A stretch of 64,000 bases of DNA from Vigna angularis (GCF_016808095.1 NC_068971.1:25068131-25132130); one strand, 5' to 3'. Counted from the first letter of the stretch, positions 33,263-46,292 are shown. Program-made: numbers and translations. Notes: a model not told the origin generated them from the sequence alone.

Positions 33263-36180
33263 ATAGTGAGATGTGGGTGGTGTGGTAAATTAATGAGTAT
33301 TTTGAGCATGGCATTTTGACTTCCATGAAACAGTGCACGTGCCTGAGATCCAAGGCTGACCAAACTATACATGATAATCCTTTTGATTCCTGTTTTTCTT
33401 AAACTGATGAATTTACTTTTAAATTTTTTTAAAAATTATTTAAATTTATTCTCTAGGCATGTTAAGAGGATTTTGTTAAAATAACATGAACTTTTCTGAG
33501 TTATGCGTATTTGCATAGGACAATAATTTTACAAATTTTTTTTAATAATATTTTAATATTATTTACGTATTATTATATATGATTAATGTTTATAATTATT
33601 ATTATTATTATTAATTATTATTAATTGTAGACTAATTTTAAACAATTAAATAATAACATATAAATAATAATATAAATAATAATAATGTTAAAATATTATA
33701 AAAAAAATATTATCAAACATCTTTATCTTTTTACATATCATATATGTTTTGTGCCAATAATTTTTGTTTTTGTGTCAATTTATGACGAAGGAAGAGTGAA
33801 TTGTCACATCAAGTGGAGATATTAGACTGCGAAAAAAAGAAAAAGAAGGATCATTAATATCACCCTTGCCGAAGCCAAAAACAGTGGTAGATCCTACGTA
33901 GTACCTATAATTTTGTATAGAATAGATAAGTGCTCTGAAAATCGTAAATATGAAAGGTTAAAAAGAGTTATCTCACATTAAAACTGCTGTCACATTCATC
34001 ATACTTGAAGTCAGCGGCAGAAAAGCAAGATAAAATTATGAACACTTCTGCTGGTCATCATTGCATTACATTATATCTATTACACACTTGATTCTGTGCT
34101 ATCTGTAAACAAAAGTTGAACAGTAGTGTCAGTAGTATATTTTCTTGATATGTTTTTTCTGTTCACAATGTTCTTATCCTTTCATGAAAGCTTTTGTTTA
34201 TGTATTTTGTTTCTAATGGTAACTGTTGTTAGTGACACACTTTCACTATGAGACAAACTTTCTCTTAATCTGAGGTATTCTTGACTTTGTTTCTGTACAT
34301 AATGCTTTTTTCTTCTCTTATACGTGTTTCTCTTTTATGCTACCATGATGTTGAGAGCATAATAGATAAGGTGGTGCAATAAATATAACAGTAGAATGTT
34401 TGAATATGAAGCACAATTCAAGAAATCTTTTATATTAAATCAATATATTTACTTTGTGACAAGATTTTTTATATTTTCAATGTATGTGTTTTGAACAAGA
34501 AAAAATGGTCTAGTGTTTTGAAATATTTTTCAACGTAAAGGTTCGTACATAATAGCTTTGGTGTTATATAAGTGTTTGAAGATAAACTCAAAACAAAATT
34601 AAAATTCCTGAATAGATGACGTGAGAAAGCGAACTCATTTAATCTTCAACATATAAAATTATCAAAGATATTCCCAAATTTTTTTGGTTTGATTTCTCTG
34701 CTGAAAAAGGGCTCTTCTTAATCAATTTCTATGCACTTTTTTTATTTTGTCATTTTTTTGCATTAAATAAATGTTTAACAAATATTGTTAGTTTTTAACA
34801 ACTAAAATTATTTAGTTAATTAATTAATGTTTTTATACTATTAATACATATATATATACATATTTATATAATTTTTATTTGTAAAAATTAAAACAATTGA
34901 AATAATTTTGTAATCATTTAATATAAAATGAATATGAGTATTTAAAATATTTAATTTTATAATTAATTTTTTTAAAATTTAATTTACGATTTTTTAGTAT
35001 GATTAATATGAATAAAAAATTAATTTCAATATAAAGTGTTAATATAAATCAAACTTTAACTACTTAATTATTGATAAAGAATAAATAATTTTATTATTCT
35101 ATATTAGAGAAACAATGTAATAATTTACTTATTGTTAACTATAGAGATATTATAATTCGTGGGATTTGTAATCGAGAAATTATGTAAAAAGTTAATCAAA
35201 TAGAAAAATACACACATCTTTAGGGTGTCTATCAGATCAAGGTTCAATCTTCTATGAACATTATTATTTGTTTTAATCAGATACAATAATTTTGTTGATT
35301 TTGAGACCGGTCTAAATTTTCAATTGAGTAGAAAAGCAATACTAAAATAGAAAATTCAAATTCATAAAGAGACTCTTAACCTTTTACATGAATATGAAAA
35401 ATCATATAAATCTCACTTAAAATTTATACAAGGTTTAGTTTGATTCAATTTGAATTTAATATTAATTTAGGTCAAATATAAACCAATAATTTGTTATTTG
35501 CTTCAAATCAAATTTATGATGTTTAAAATGTGTTTTTCTTGTTATTTTTTTTTTCTTAATTTCAATATTTTCTTAGTGTTTCTTCTTGCAAGTGTGTGGT
35601 TATAATGGATTGAGGAAAAAGAAGGAAAAGTATAAATAATTAAAACTTTATCAAGTAATGAAAATAAGAAACTAAAATGTAATTATTTTTTTTAGTTTAT
35701 CGACACTTATAATGTGGAGTTGAATTTGTATTTGTCAGTTTTTCCTAATGAAATTAAACGACATCAATTTAAAAACTAACAAATAAAACATTGAGAAACT
35801 TTATAAATATGAGCTTTATGAGAAACGTAAGTACGATTCTAATAGGATTAAGTTAATTAGATACTATGAAAATATAAATATCAACACCATATTCACTAGT
35901 TGAAATAGAAACCAAAGTAACCTATATGAGTAAAGTATAGAAACGTGGAGAAAGAAGCAAAATAATAAGAAATAAGGAACCAAAGTAAAAAATGAATTCA
36001 TAAAACAATTAAGAAAAATAAATAACTTATGTTAGAGTGTTATCCATGCTATTAGTGATATTAGTAGTATAAATACATGTAAAACAATAATAAATCTTGA
36101 TTTCGATTTTTACTATTTTGGAATTCTTTCTATTTATTTGAATTTCAACAGTGTTTCTAAAAAGAGAAAAATAGAATACT
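33263..36180. other. AT-rich intergenic DNA
   Basis: (ATT)n-like run at 33594..33627. No gene or bounded element recognised. Confidence 0.6.
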
Positions 36181-37991
36181 CATGAAACAAATACTAAAAA
36201 CTTTATTGATTAACTCAATATGAGACAACAAGATACAAGAGTATATATATAATTGAAAACAAATCAATAGAAAAGAAAATTGAAGAAATTGATTATAACA
36301 AAATCAATTGTATAAAAAAACATATATTCCCTGCTACCCCTTCTCAAGATGGACTATATATGTATGTTAAGATAACTCATCTTGGATACATTTTTATGGA
36401 AAGGTGTTCGATGGAGAAAAAATTTAGTAAACTTTGGTCTGAATGAAGTGGAAATTCACTTCTATATGTTTGCTTTGTTCATGAAACGAGGGATTTTTGG
36501 CTAGTTGAATCATTGTCTGATTAGCAGAACACAAGAAAAGGCATGGGTATGAAAAGGGATAAATCATCGGTAATATATTTTAACCATTGTAATTCATAAG
36601 CCAGTGTGGCTAAAGTGCTGTATTTAGCTTATGTGGAGCTATGGGAGACTGTAATGTGCTTCTTTCTTAGACTTTCATGATATTAATGACCATAGAATAT
36701 GTAGTAGCCTGTTACAGATTTTCTAATGGCACTACTTGTGACCTAATCTAAATCAGAAAAGGCCTGAAGTTTATGAGGATTATTTGTTGGATAAAAAAGG
36801 CTTCCCTAGGTGCATACTTCAAATACTTCAGTATGTGAAAAACAGCTTGAAGATGTGATTTTTGAGGTTGAGACATAAACTAGTTTATTTGTTGGATAGT
36901 GAAACAAATATTCGAACGAGTATTGGTCAAATAGATTAATTTCTTAATTAATCTTCAAAAACTTGTTGGATCAGCAAGAAGAGCATCATCTTTTGCATTT
37001 AATTTGACAAATGGAGTTGAAGGAATATTTATTAGTTTACATCTAGTGAGACCGAATTCAAAGAGAATGTTAAGGCAATATTTCCTTTTATTGAGAACAA
37101 GGCCACGGTGGAATGAGCAACCTTAAAACCCAAACATAAAAGAGGTTATGAAGATATTGTTTGACTTTGTAATATAGAAGAGGTTATTGCTGGTTAAGAC
37201 AATATCATTTACATAGACCAAAAGAGTTATGAAGGATGAAGCATCATGATGAGTGAACAATGAATGATCAGCAGAACTTTGGATAAAACCAAAAGTGAGT
37301 AAAGCATAGGTGAGCTTAGCATTCCATTGCTTGCTGACTTGCGCAATCCATATAAAGATTTATGTATTTTACAAACCATCTTAGGTGTAGAATGATGATA
37401 TATTTTCTGAAAATACTTATTTATTTATGATGTATTATTGGTGTAATGGGCGGTTTATATTTTTCTACGTTTTAAGCTAAAGTGAATAATAAATTGGTGG
37501 TTGCATATTTGAATAAAGATTTTGGAAGCCATGTTAACTCAAATCAGGATGAATAGAAATAATATATTTTATTATTTTAAAGCTAAGTAAATAAGGAATA
37601 GGTTGGATTGTTAAATATCTTTTTCGTATGGTGGTATTAAAATTTAGTATATTAGAAAAAATGGAGGTTGGTTGTTATTTTATTTGTTAAATAAATAAGC
37701 GGTTGTTAATTATAATAAGATAATATTCTAAGAGTAAGATTATATATTATATTAATATAATATAGATTTTTATATATTTTTTATATGTTACAAAAGATTC
37801 TCTCTTTATTTTTCTTTGCTGCAGGACCAAATTATATTCTTGTATGGAAATCTTTTATAGGGACTTTAATAGAGGTGAGAGAAAAAAACATTTCTTTTCT
37901 CGTGAAAGCATAAGAGAGATGGTCTTTTTATTTTGTTTTGATTTTTTTATTGGGTTTTTGGTGGGCCCAGGGATAGTGATAACCTATGGAA

Positions 37992-38922
37992 GGGTGTTGC
38001 TCCCTCCACCACCCCAAGTGCTATGCAACTTCTCACTATTTTCTTTTATTCCAAAAATACTCTACACCTCCCCACTATTTTTTTTTTATTTCAAAAATAC
38101 CCTACACCTCCCCACTATCCTCAACAATCTTTCTCTTTCTCTCTCTCCATTAATGGAGCATTATCTTTCTCTTTCTCTCCCTACATTAATGGAGCATTCA
38201 TATGACTTAAATTTAAACTTGTGATATTATGCAAAATATAAAATTGAGAGGAAACTTCAATATTATTAATGCTTCTACCACTTCCATTTTATAAACTTAA
38301 AGGTTAGATGCAAATAAAAAATAATAAATATAATAATATTAATAGTAAATAATATATTATTATTATTATTATATACTAACTTTATAATGACAAAAGAACT
38401 CAATAAATACCAAATCTTTAACAAATAACTTTTCTTTTATATTTTAAGTATTTAATAATAATTTTATATTATTTATCTAATAAATTAAATACTTTATTCA
38501 AGTTATTTGAGTCAAATATGTCGGTAAATTAAAACATAATATAATGTTAAAAATTATAGATATTAAATGTAAAAAAAACACACATATATATAAACATTTT
38601 TCTAGAAATTTATAACAAAATTTTACCATTTATTAAGCGATTTGAAGAAAAAAAATATTGAACAGTGAAAATAAGTTTGAATCAAGGTTATTTAAGGGAA
38701 ATTGTAAATAAAATTTTACAATATATCACAAGTTTAAGTCTGAACCATGTGAATACTCCATTAATGTGGAGTGAGAAAGAGAAAAATTATTGAATATAGT
38801 GGGGAGATGTAGGGTAATTTTGGAATAAAAAAAAATAATGGAAAGATATAGAGTATTTTTAGAATAAAAGAAAATATTGAAGAGGTGTAGAAGCACTTGG
38901 GGTGGTGAAGGAAGCAACACCC
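37992..38922. mobile_element. Mutator-like MITE with long inverted repeats
   Basis: Left arm 37992..~38225 begins GGGTGTTGCTCCCTCCACCA; the right arm ~38700..38922 is its inverse, ending GCAACACCC. Flanks CCTATGGAA (37983..37991) and GCTATGGAA (38923..38931) agree at 8 of 9 bases, a Mutator-size duplication. Both arms are CT-rich (on their own strand), including repeated TACACCTCCCCACTAT and CATTAATGGAG. The central ~480 bp is AT-rich with no transposase. Confidence 0.85.
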
Positions 38923-39904
38923 GCTATGGAAATTAGGTTCAGGTTTCTTTTCCCTCTCCCCTTTTTGCATGCAGTACGTGAATGTTTTATGGGCATAGTT
39001 GTTTTGGCTTTGGGTTTTGGTGGAGCGTGAATAATTTCTCTGTATGGAGTTTATTTTTTTTTATTTTTTTGAGACTTGTTTATGCTTTACGTTGGGCTGG
39101 CGAGGAAGGTCCAAGAGGGTTAGTGAGCAGCTTGTTTGTTTTAAAGATAGAAAAGATAAAATTGTAGAAAATATTAATAGAAAATAGGTAACGAGATAAA
39201 GAAAGATATATTTAGACTCTAGGGTTATATCTAGCATGGGAAAAACTTTGTTATAAACATTCTTAAACCTACGCACCTCGGTCGTAAGAGAAAAACAAAA
39301 CCTAACCTCACCCTTTTCTTTATTAACTGAGAGAGAGGTTTGAATGAGGGGGAGCCTAGAGAAAGGGATAGAACCGTGAAACTAGGAGGAGGCTAGATGC
39401 TGTTGTGAGCAAGGAGACGTCAGGTGGTGCGTTAAGGAATCCTGGAGAAGCCTTGGAAGCTAGGTGAGGGGAGAGAACCTATGAATATATGTTGCTAGGT
39501 ATATATAAGGTTTTTGCTCATTCTTTGTTTGCATAAAAGTAATGAACCATGAATTGGGTTTTATACATGATGTGGGGATGAAGCTACGGACAACTTCGTA
39601 TAGGTATTGTGTATGCGTGTTGGATGAACTTATTTTCTTTCATGTGTATAGATTCATAGGCTTTTGAGGGTGGCATGGACATTTGGATGGATATATTGGA
39701 TTTATTTTATTTTAATGGATTTTGTGTTAGTTATTAGAAAAGGCATGTATGTAGTATATATTTTCTTCTTTCTTATTTTGGTTGACTTGTCATTAGTTTG
39801 ATGATTGTTTTATCATTGTTTCGAGAATGTTTATCACATAAGGGTTTGTCGCCTGATTGTGTGAGTATAATATTGTTAATTGTTTTGGAATTGGGTTTAT
39901 GCTT

Positions 39905-40180
39905 GTGATGGCTGGTGAAGCTCCTGGAAGTGTGGTGGAAGTAGCACTGGTACTTGCTCGATGAAGCTATATGAGAATAGAGTGGTGGGAGGTGTATACT
40001 TGTCCAGTGAAGCCTAGGAGGGTGGTGGAAAGCATATACTTGCCTGGGAAAGCTTTAAGAGAGTGGTGTACTTGCTGGTGAAGCCTTCCAGAGAGTGGTG
40101 GGAGATGTCATTATGTAATGGTGTGGTAAAGTGTACTAGCCGGGTGAAGTTTTTTAAGAGAGTGGTGGGAGGTGACAATC
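39905..40180 (+). repeat. Degenerate minisatellite in the LTR
   Basis: About five variable copies (35-65 bp) of a unit with CTTGC, GGTGAAGC(C/T) and AGAGAGTGGTGGGAGGTG. Confidence 0.7.
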
Positions 40181-42924
40181 AACCTTATGTTGTATATGAG
40201 TAACTGGTGGTGATTCAATGTATAGTGAATGGTTTCAAATAAATTGGGGTATGGGTTGGTGAATGATCGAGGGAGTCGGGGTGTGAATTGGTTACTTTGA
40301 CGAAATCATTTTGTGGTTATATACTGGTAACTTGAAATTCTAATAGTGCGAGTGTTAATGATTTGATATGTTGTCATGTAAATATGTGTATAGGAATATG
40401 ATGATATGTACTATTCGGAAGTCTTATTCTAAGTTGATATTGAATACTTATGTATATTATATGACCTGTTTCTGTTAGCTCACCCTTTGCATGTTTGTGA
40501 TTGTGGTTTCCACCTGCAATGATCGTACTTGTACGGGAGTAGATGGTTTTACAAATGTAGCTAAAGCGAAGTTGAGTAGTGAGATACATGGGAGAACTAT
40601 GGGATTTTAAGTTCAATGTTAATAGTTTTGTAATGGAATTCTATGAACGCTTTAGAGTTGCATTTGATTTAGGAAGTTTTCAAAATTCAATTATAATAAA
40701 TGAAAGTTTTTATTTAAACTGTATCTCGCAATGATATCAAAGTTAAGTATTAAAATTTTTTTGTAAACTCGTGACATCTCAAAATTTGGGGTGTTACAAA
40801 AGCTAGGAGAAAGCCACCTATAAACCTCTTCAATGAGATCTCTATGCAAAAACACATTGTCTACATCAAGTTGGTGAAGAAACCAGCTAGAAGAGACAAC
40901 AAAAAAAAGGAGAAAATGCATAGTGATTAACTTCACAATTAGGGAAAAAATTTAAAAAACATCCACCCCTTTATTTGTGTGGAACCTTAAGTTGCCAATC
41001 TTGCTTTGTAACGCTCAATAGACCTATATGCCCGATATTTGGTATGATAGACCCATTTAAAGATCACAATTTTCTTACTAGGAGGAAGAGCAACCAAGGA
41101 CCAAATATGAATTTTCTCAAAAGCATGTAATTCAACCTTCATAGTCTAACTCCAACATTGAAGTTAACTTGCTTTCTTTGAAAGTTGTGGGGTCAGATGT
41201 ACCATATACAAAAAGATAAAAAAAAATAGTTTGATTATTAGAACATTTAGAATATGACAATAGGAATCCAAATGATAAAGAGTAGTATAAGAAGAATTGG
41301 ATGAAGAAATGGTAGGACAACGAGAATCATCTACATAAGAAGGTGACTTTCTTACTCGAGCGAATACTCTTGCATCTGATTCAATGACTTGACCTTGATC
41401 AATATGTAAAGAAGTGATATTTTATAAAAAAAATTGAGATTTTCATGTAGATGTGAATTGTTGTGTATAGGTGGAACATAAGAGTTGAAGAGAGGTATGC
41501 CAATAGGGAAAGGACAATCAATTTGTTATGGTCTGTAAGGTTATTGATAGTATTAATATGTGGGTTTAAAGAAACGACATTGACATAAGGAAAATGAGTC
41601 TCATAAAAAATGACATTTTGAAAAATATAATATATTTATGATTGAGATTATAGGAAACATAGCTTTTAGTCCTCGTTTTAAGACCTAAGAAAATACATTC
41701 GAAAGCTCTCTTGTCAACTTTGGTGTACGCAGATGTAAGAGTATTTGCATGCTAAGCAACCAAATACATGTAAATCATGCAAAACAAGGGAATGTACATA
41801 TAAAAATTTATATAGGGATTTGAGTTTTAAAAAAGGAGTGAGAAGCTTGTTGATGATATGTATGGCATGGTTGATAGCAAAATGACCGAGAACAATAGGG
41901 TAGGTTGGCTTGAAAAAGTAACGCACAAATAAAATTGAGTAAATGTTGGTGCTTCCTCTCAACAATACCATTTTTTTTAGGAGTCTCAACACAAGAAACC
42001 TAAGAAAAATGCCTTTGTTTGAAAAAAAACATACATCAAGAACTCTTTACTATTGTTAGACCTAATTTCTTAAGTTTTAAAGTAAATTATGTTTCAATTA
42101 GCTGAACAAAAGATGGAAGTATAGTTTTGACAACAAATTTTTGTTTTTAAAAAATGAATCCAAGTAAATTGTGTAAAGTCATCAACTATGGTAAAAAAAA
42201 TGTTAGAATCCATCAATAGATGTATGAGCGACAGGGCACCAAATATCCACATGGATAAGTTCAAAAATCTCGAACTTTGGAAAAAGGTAATTTCTTTTAT
42301 TTTGCATAATGACAAGCATCACATGGAAGTAAAGAAAAATAAATAAATTGTATTTAGAAAACAAGTGTATTAGAAGTACTTCTGCACGATTTAAGTTGTT
42401 GAATCTTTGAGTAAAATAAGTCATTCTTTTGTTTAGATATATCCCTCATCTGGCAATATCTACATGATGTTACAGTGAATATCACAAAATAAAATCAAGT
42501 AGTAAAAGGTGAAAATTAATTTAGGAATGGAAATTAATTAAAGCACAAAATCTAGTGTATAAAGAATATTTTTAAGGATTTGAAGGATATGAGTGAAAAA
42601 ATATTTAAAAGTATCAGGAATATTTAGCAAAAATAATTGTTTGATTAGGTAATTTTATTGGAATAGGTGTGATACATTGGAAGGATATGAAAAAATATTT
42701 AAAAGGACAAATGTGATCTATTGCCCTACTGTCTAAAATCCAATGAGAAGAACAAGAACTTTCACCTAATAAACGAAGTTTGAGTTTGATTGATAAAAGA
42801 AAAAGTTTTCTTGCTTTATTGGAGGAAAGTTTATCAGGGTTTGATATTGCTCTTTTGAGAAATGAAATTGATCTTGATTAGAACTATCTCGTAAGGAAGA
42901 AGGTTGTTAGGCACTATCGAGGTC

Positions 42925-43256
42925 TATTGGGATAAACTTAAATTTTAGGGTTTTATTAATAATTTTGTTTAAATCTTATTTTATTAGTTTTGGGTCTAGT
43001 AATATTTAGTTTGATTTTGATAGAGATAAAATAGGGATAGGTAGTTATGTTTTTTTGTTTATCTAGGTACAATATTATTTTATGATAGATTAAGCAGATT
43101 TTATTTTTAAGATAGTTGATATTTTATTTTCAGTTTTTATTTTTATTCCCATAATATTGTAAATGTCACGACTATTTAAAGTCTTCAATTATCAATAAAT
43201 AGTAGACTTAATTTTAGGAAAATATCAGAGTGTGTGTAACGTGAGATTTTCTTAAA
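42925..43256 (+). repeat. 5' LTR of the gag-only element
   Basis: First ~140 bases match 44911..45061 almost exactly. End set by the primer site that follows at 43259. Confidence 0.85.
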
Positions 43257-43258
43257 AG

Positions 43259-43270
43259 TGGTATCAGAGC
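43259..43270 (+). other. Primer binding site of the gag-only element
   Basis: TGGTATCAGAGC, complementary to the initiator tRNA-Met 3' end, two bases after the 5' LTR. Confidence 0.85.
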
Positions 43271-43389
43271 TTTATGCTCTGAGTACCGAGAGAGAGCAAA
43301 AGAGAGAAAGGAGAAAGTCAAAGACTGTGAGAGAAAAAGTGAGTGCTTGTTTTTTTTTGTGAGAGAGATGACAAAAGTTGTCAATGGTA

Positions 43390-44400
43390 TGAGTGTTCCA
43401 TAATTGATGAGAAAAACTAATTATGATAATTAGTGCCAACAGATGAAGGCGTTATTGAGATCCCAAGACATTTGGGATATGGTGGAAGACAGGTACGTTG
43501 AATCTAATGAGGACGAACATCAGACGGTGGCACAAATGACAACATTGAAGAAAACATGTGCAAAAGATGGGTCATCATTGTAATTTCTCTACAATGCAGT
43601 AGATGAGTCAGGATTCGAGAAAATATCGAATGCTAAATCAACAAAGGAATCCTGGGAGATATTGGAGGTTGCGTATAAAGGTGACAACCGTGTTAGACAA
43701 GTCCGAATACAAGTTCTTAGAGGAGAGTTTGAACAGTTGAAGATGGAGCCCAAAGAGCATATAACCGAGTACATAACTCGGGTATAGAAGGTGGCCAACC
43801 AACTCGACAGGAATGGTGAACAAATGCCATCTAGCCAAGTTGTGGAACAAATTTTGAGATCCCTTACAAAATATTTCGAAAGTATCGTGTGTGCCATCGA
43901 AGAATCGAAGGATTTGTCGGTTCTCACAGTGGATGAACTTGTTGGATCATTAGAAGCCCACACGAACAAAGGAAAATGAGTTGGGATGATCAGGTTGAAC
44001 CTGACGATCAAGCACTACAGGTATAATTTGACTTGAAGAAAACTCAGATTACTCAAAGCCGAGGTCCTAACGGCAGAGGACGAGGAGGCCGAGGACGAGG
44101 ACGAGGTGGACGTGACCGAGGTAAATTTTGAGAATGATAGTGAAGAGCAAACCGATCAATAGAATTTGTGTGACCGAGGACAAGGGAAAGGTCGAGGAGA
44201 TCGATCAAGAGTGGAGTGTTTTAAGTCTGGCAAGTACAACCACTATGCAAACGAGTGCAGATAAAAAATGTGCTACAATTGTGGTAAGTCTGGTCACATT
44301 GCTAAATTTTGTCGAGTTGAGAAAAAAAGTGAGAGAAGTCTTCTTACGAAAGAAGAAGATGAAGAAAAGTGTGAAATCTTGTTGATGGCAAAGAGCTCGG
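43390..44400 (+). pseudogene. gag of the copia-type element with zinc knuckles
   Basis: Copia gag (UBN2-type) pattern: NYDN-stop-CQQMKALLRSQDIWDMVE near 43430, KESWEILEVAYKGDNRVRQV near 43645, and the VLRGEFEQLKM and EYITRV segments before ANQLDRNGEQMPSSQVVEQI near 43800. A Gly/Arg/acidic stretch follows, then two zinc knuckles, the second intact (CYNCGKSGHIAKFC at ~44273). Stop codons fall at a usual Trp (TAG for TGG, ~43431) and at Gln-type sites, as from cytosine deamination. Capsid-like role in packaging element RNA is family knowledge; this copy is broken. Confidence 0.8.
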
Positions 44401-44404
44401 ATTA

Positions 44405-44596
44405 GTGGACATGGAAAGCCTGATCCCAACAATGGATGAAGTAATCTCGGTAAATGATGGAACAATTGTGGAGAAGGAAAACCTGGAGAAAGAACTCAAA
44501 CAAAAAGATGAAGAGATTCAACGGATAGGAAGGCTTCTAGATGAAGCTAATGAAATTATGAATAAACAGAGGGTTAAGCTTGAGGAGCTGAAATAG
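44405..44596 (+). other. Coiled-coil segment after gag in the non-autonomous element
   Basis: Open frame of 63 codons with a strong heptad helix (VEKENLEKELKQKDEEIQRI then GRLLDEANEIMNKQRVKLEE). The same frame continues upstream a short way. It stands where pol would begin in an autonomous element. Either part of a long gag C-terminus or captured host sequence; not recognised. Confidence 0.5.
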
Positions 44597-44910
44597 GTGG
44601 CTCTTGAAAACATCTATTGTTCTTGAACCAGACGAAGAGGAAGATGAAGATGCTGAGAAGAACCCGATGAAGATGTCGGCCAAGATTGTTGAGAAATCGC
44701 CAAGGTTAGAAACTAGTTGGTCAAGGTTATTAAGAAGTCAGGCTTAACAAAGTCAGTCAAAGCATTAAATAGGTCAACCAAGGTAAAAGATAGGAGGGCC
44801 ATAAGGAAAAAGAAGAAGTCAAATCTGATAGAAAGAAACAAACCCGGTGTGGGATGATGCACATGGAAAGCCGAATGAAGAAAGGAAGAATTTAAGTTTA
44901 TGGGGGAGTT

Positions 44911-45061
44911 TGTTGGGATAAACTTAAATTTTAGGGTTTTATTAATAATTTTGTTTAAATCTTATTTTATTAGTTTTGGGTCTAGTAATATTTAGTTTGA
45001 CTTTTGATAGAGATAAAATAAGGATAGGTAGTTATGATTTTCTGTTTATCTAGGTACAATA
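44911..45061 (+). repeat. Truncated 3' LTR of the gag-only element
   Basis: Matches the first ~150 bases of 42925..43256 and stops at TCTAGGTACAAT where the gypsy LTR starts. The remaining LTR half is not present on the far side of the gypsy. Confidence 0.9.
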
Positions 45062-45241
45062 TGTAACATCCAAAAAATATAGTCAAAACTATATAATTAA
45101 GATTCATCACACCATAATATTGTAGAACAATTTCTAGAAATAAAGTTAACTTACAGTTATCCACAATGTAACTATAAATTTAAACTTTACAATAGTCTAC
45201 CCTAGCTGCAAAACTATATACATGATCGAGCGGTTTATACA

Positions 45242-45244
<3 letters not shown>

Positions 45245-45308
<64 letters not shown>
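45245..45308. repeat. (TA)n microsatellite in the left LTR
   Basis: Pure TA run of about 64 bp. The same place in the other LTR is a 218 bp interrupted run. Confidence 0.97.
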
Positions 45309-45309
<1 letters not shown>

Positions 45310-46292
45310 CCGAACGATCATAGACTACACCACTGGGTCCTCGCCGTCCAGCGCTTCCTCCAACGAACACTTACCTCCTTCTACTCACACCCACAAGGTG
45401 ATCATCGCAACCAGAGAGTACCGAACGGAAAACATGAACAAGATAGAAAAGAAGGGTAAGCTAGAGTAATTTAATTAATTACAACTATCATGCAAGTTCA
45501 ACGAATACATAATCATGTAACATCCAACACTTATAATCATGCAATGACCGACCACTGAAGCAGTCCAGGCCGAACACATTAATTCATGTAAAGACCGACT
45601 ACTTGACTTGACCATCCAGATTGTATGAATATGTAGCTTGGGTTGTTCGTGCACCCGGGGGTGTAGTAACTTGAAAACCATCAGCTGCCACCAAGGGTTA
45701 ATCCGTTAAAACTCACCTAAGACCCTATAGGCTAGGACCTCCTGCTATTCTCACGACATGACTTACCCATCTCTACTTGAGACTTGGTAATCATTAGAAT
45801 GTCAAGTTGAACGACATGGATTTCGTTGTCCATATTCATACTTTACCACCACCTTGATACCAAATCATTGAGACATTCCTCCTTGGAATTCTCTTTCACA
45901 TCCATATTTCAATTATAATACCATACTTTCATTTTGACACCATTATGATAATGCATACATAAGCCATCAAAGCAATTGGAACAATTAATTAAAATAACAC
46001 ACTGGAATAACTATGAATATTGGCCAAACAGAAATCACCAACATAGAAGAACAAGGCCGAAAACCTTGTGAATGTTGGAGATCGAACGGTCAATAATAGA
46101 TACGACTGAAGAGAAAACCGAGCGCTATTAATGACCGACAACTAGAGGATTTCGAGTACCGCATCATGACCGAATACTACCACTAGTCCAAATACTAAGT
46201 TTAGACCGACCGCTTATGACTTAGGCCGAACACCTATAACTTAGGCCGAACGCATTTAAGACCGAATACAAGTAGGTTAAGCACTAGTACAA

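Larger units (their letters stand above)
37442..40798 (+). mobile_element. Gypsy-type LTR inserted in RT of the antisense copia
   Basis: The right end AATTTGGGGTGTTACA is a typical LTR terminus and falls exactly where the copia RT frame breaks. The left end is less certain: TGTAATGGGCGG at 37442 is taken as a degraded TGTAACACC start. Near 37735..37800 there is a TATA-type stretch followed by a T-rich leader, as in the LTR at 12019. No gag or pol inside, so it is read as a solo LTR (~2.4 kb) enlarged by the 931 bp element at 37992..38922. I could not find a matching target duplication (right flank is AAAGC). Confidence 0.5.
36370..42850 (-). pseudogene. pol remnant of the antisense copia element
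   Basis: Order on -: WILDSRAIDHI (protease, near 42750; DSGA altered to DSRA), gag-pre-integrase and integrase core (HVDIWCPVAHTSIDGF and FFTIVDDFTQFTWIHF, 42340..42140), integrase/linker HDLHVFGCLACKYS near 41760, RT FLHQLDVDNVFLHRDLIEEV near 40880, then beyond the insertion KIHKSLYGLRKS near 37370, RT active site LLVYVNDIVLTSN (YVDD changed to YVND) near 37210, and RNase H SDLDW-like and SFHEQSKHIEVNFHFIQTK near 36440. Stops and frame breaks throughout; not functional. Confidence 0.8.
36180..42924 (-). mobile_element. Antisense Ty1/copia element, split by nested insertions
   Basis: pol runs on -: protease remnant near 42750, integrase 42420..41700, first half of RT 40936..40810, then after a gap the second half of RT 37400..36970 and RNase H 36870..36370. 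The gap (about 37442..40798) is foreign LTR-type DNA. A polypurine tract (GAGAAGGGGTAGCAGGG on -) near 36330..36347 marks the start of the 3' LTR, which should occupy roughly 36130..36330. The 5' end is cut off at 42925, where the next copia-type LTR begins. Confidence 0.8.
42925..45061 (+). mobile_element. Gag-only copia-type LTR element (TR-GAG-like)
   Basis: 5' LTR 42925..~43256 begins TATTGGGATAAACTTAAATT; the 3' copy starts at 44911 as TGTTGGGATAAAC after a polypurine tract (TTTATGGGGGAG). Primer site TGGTATCAGAGC at 43259. The ~1.65 kb between has only gag, zinc knuckles and a coiled-coil segment; no protease, integrase, RT or RNase H. The 3' LTR is cut after 151 bp by the gypsy element at 45062. 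Gag-only LTR elements are known in plants and must borrow pol. Confidence 0.8.

Noticed and set aside
37844..38224. 126-codon frame on + as a gene
   Set aside because: Most of it is the CT-rich arm of a Mutator-like MITE, and the inverse arm gives the similar frame at 38726..38920.
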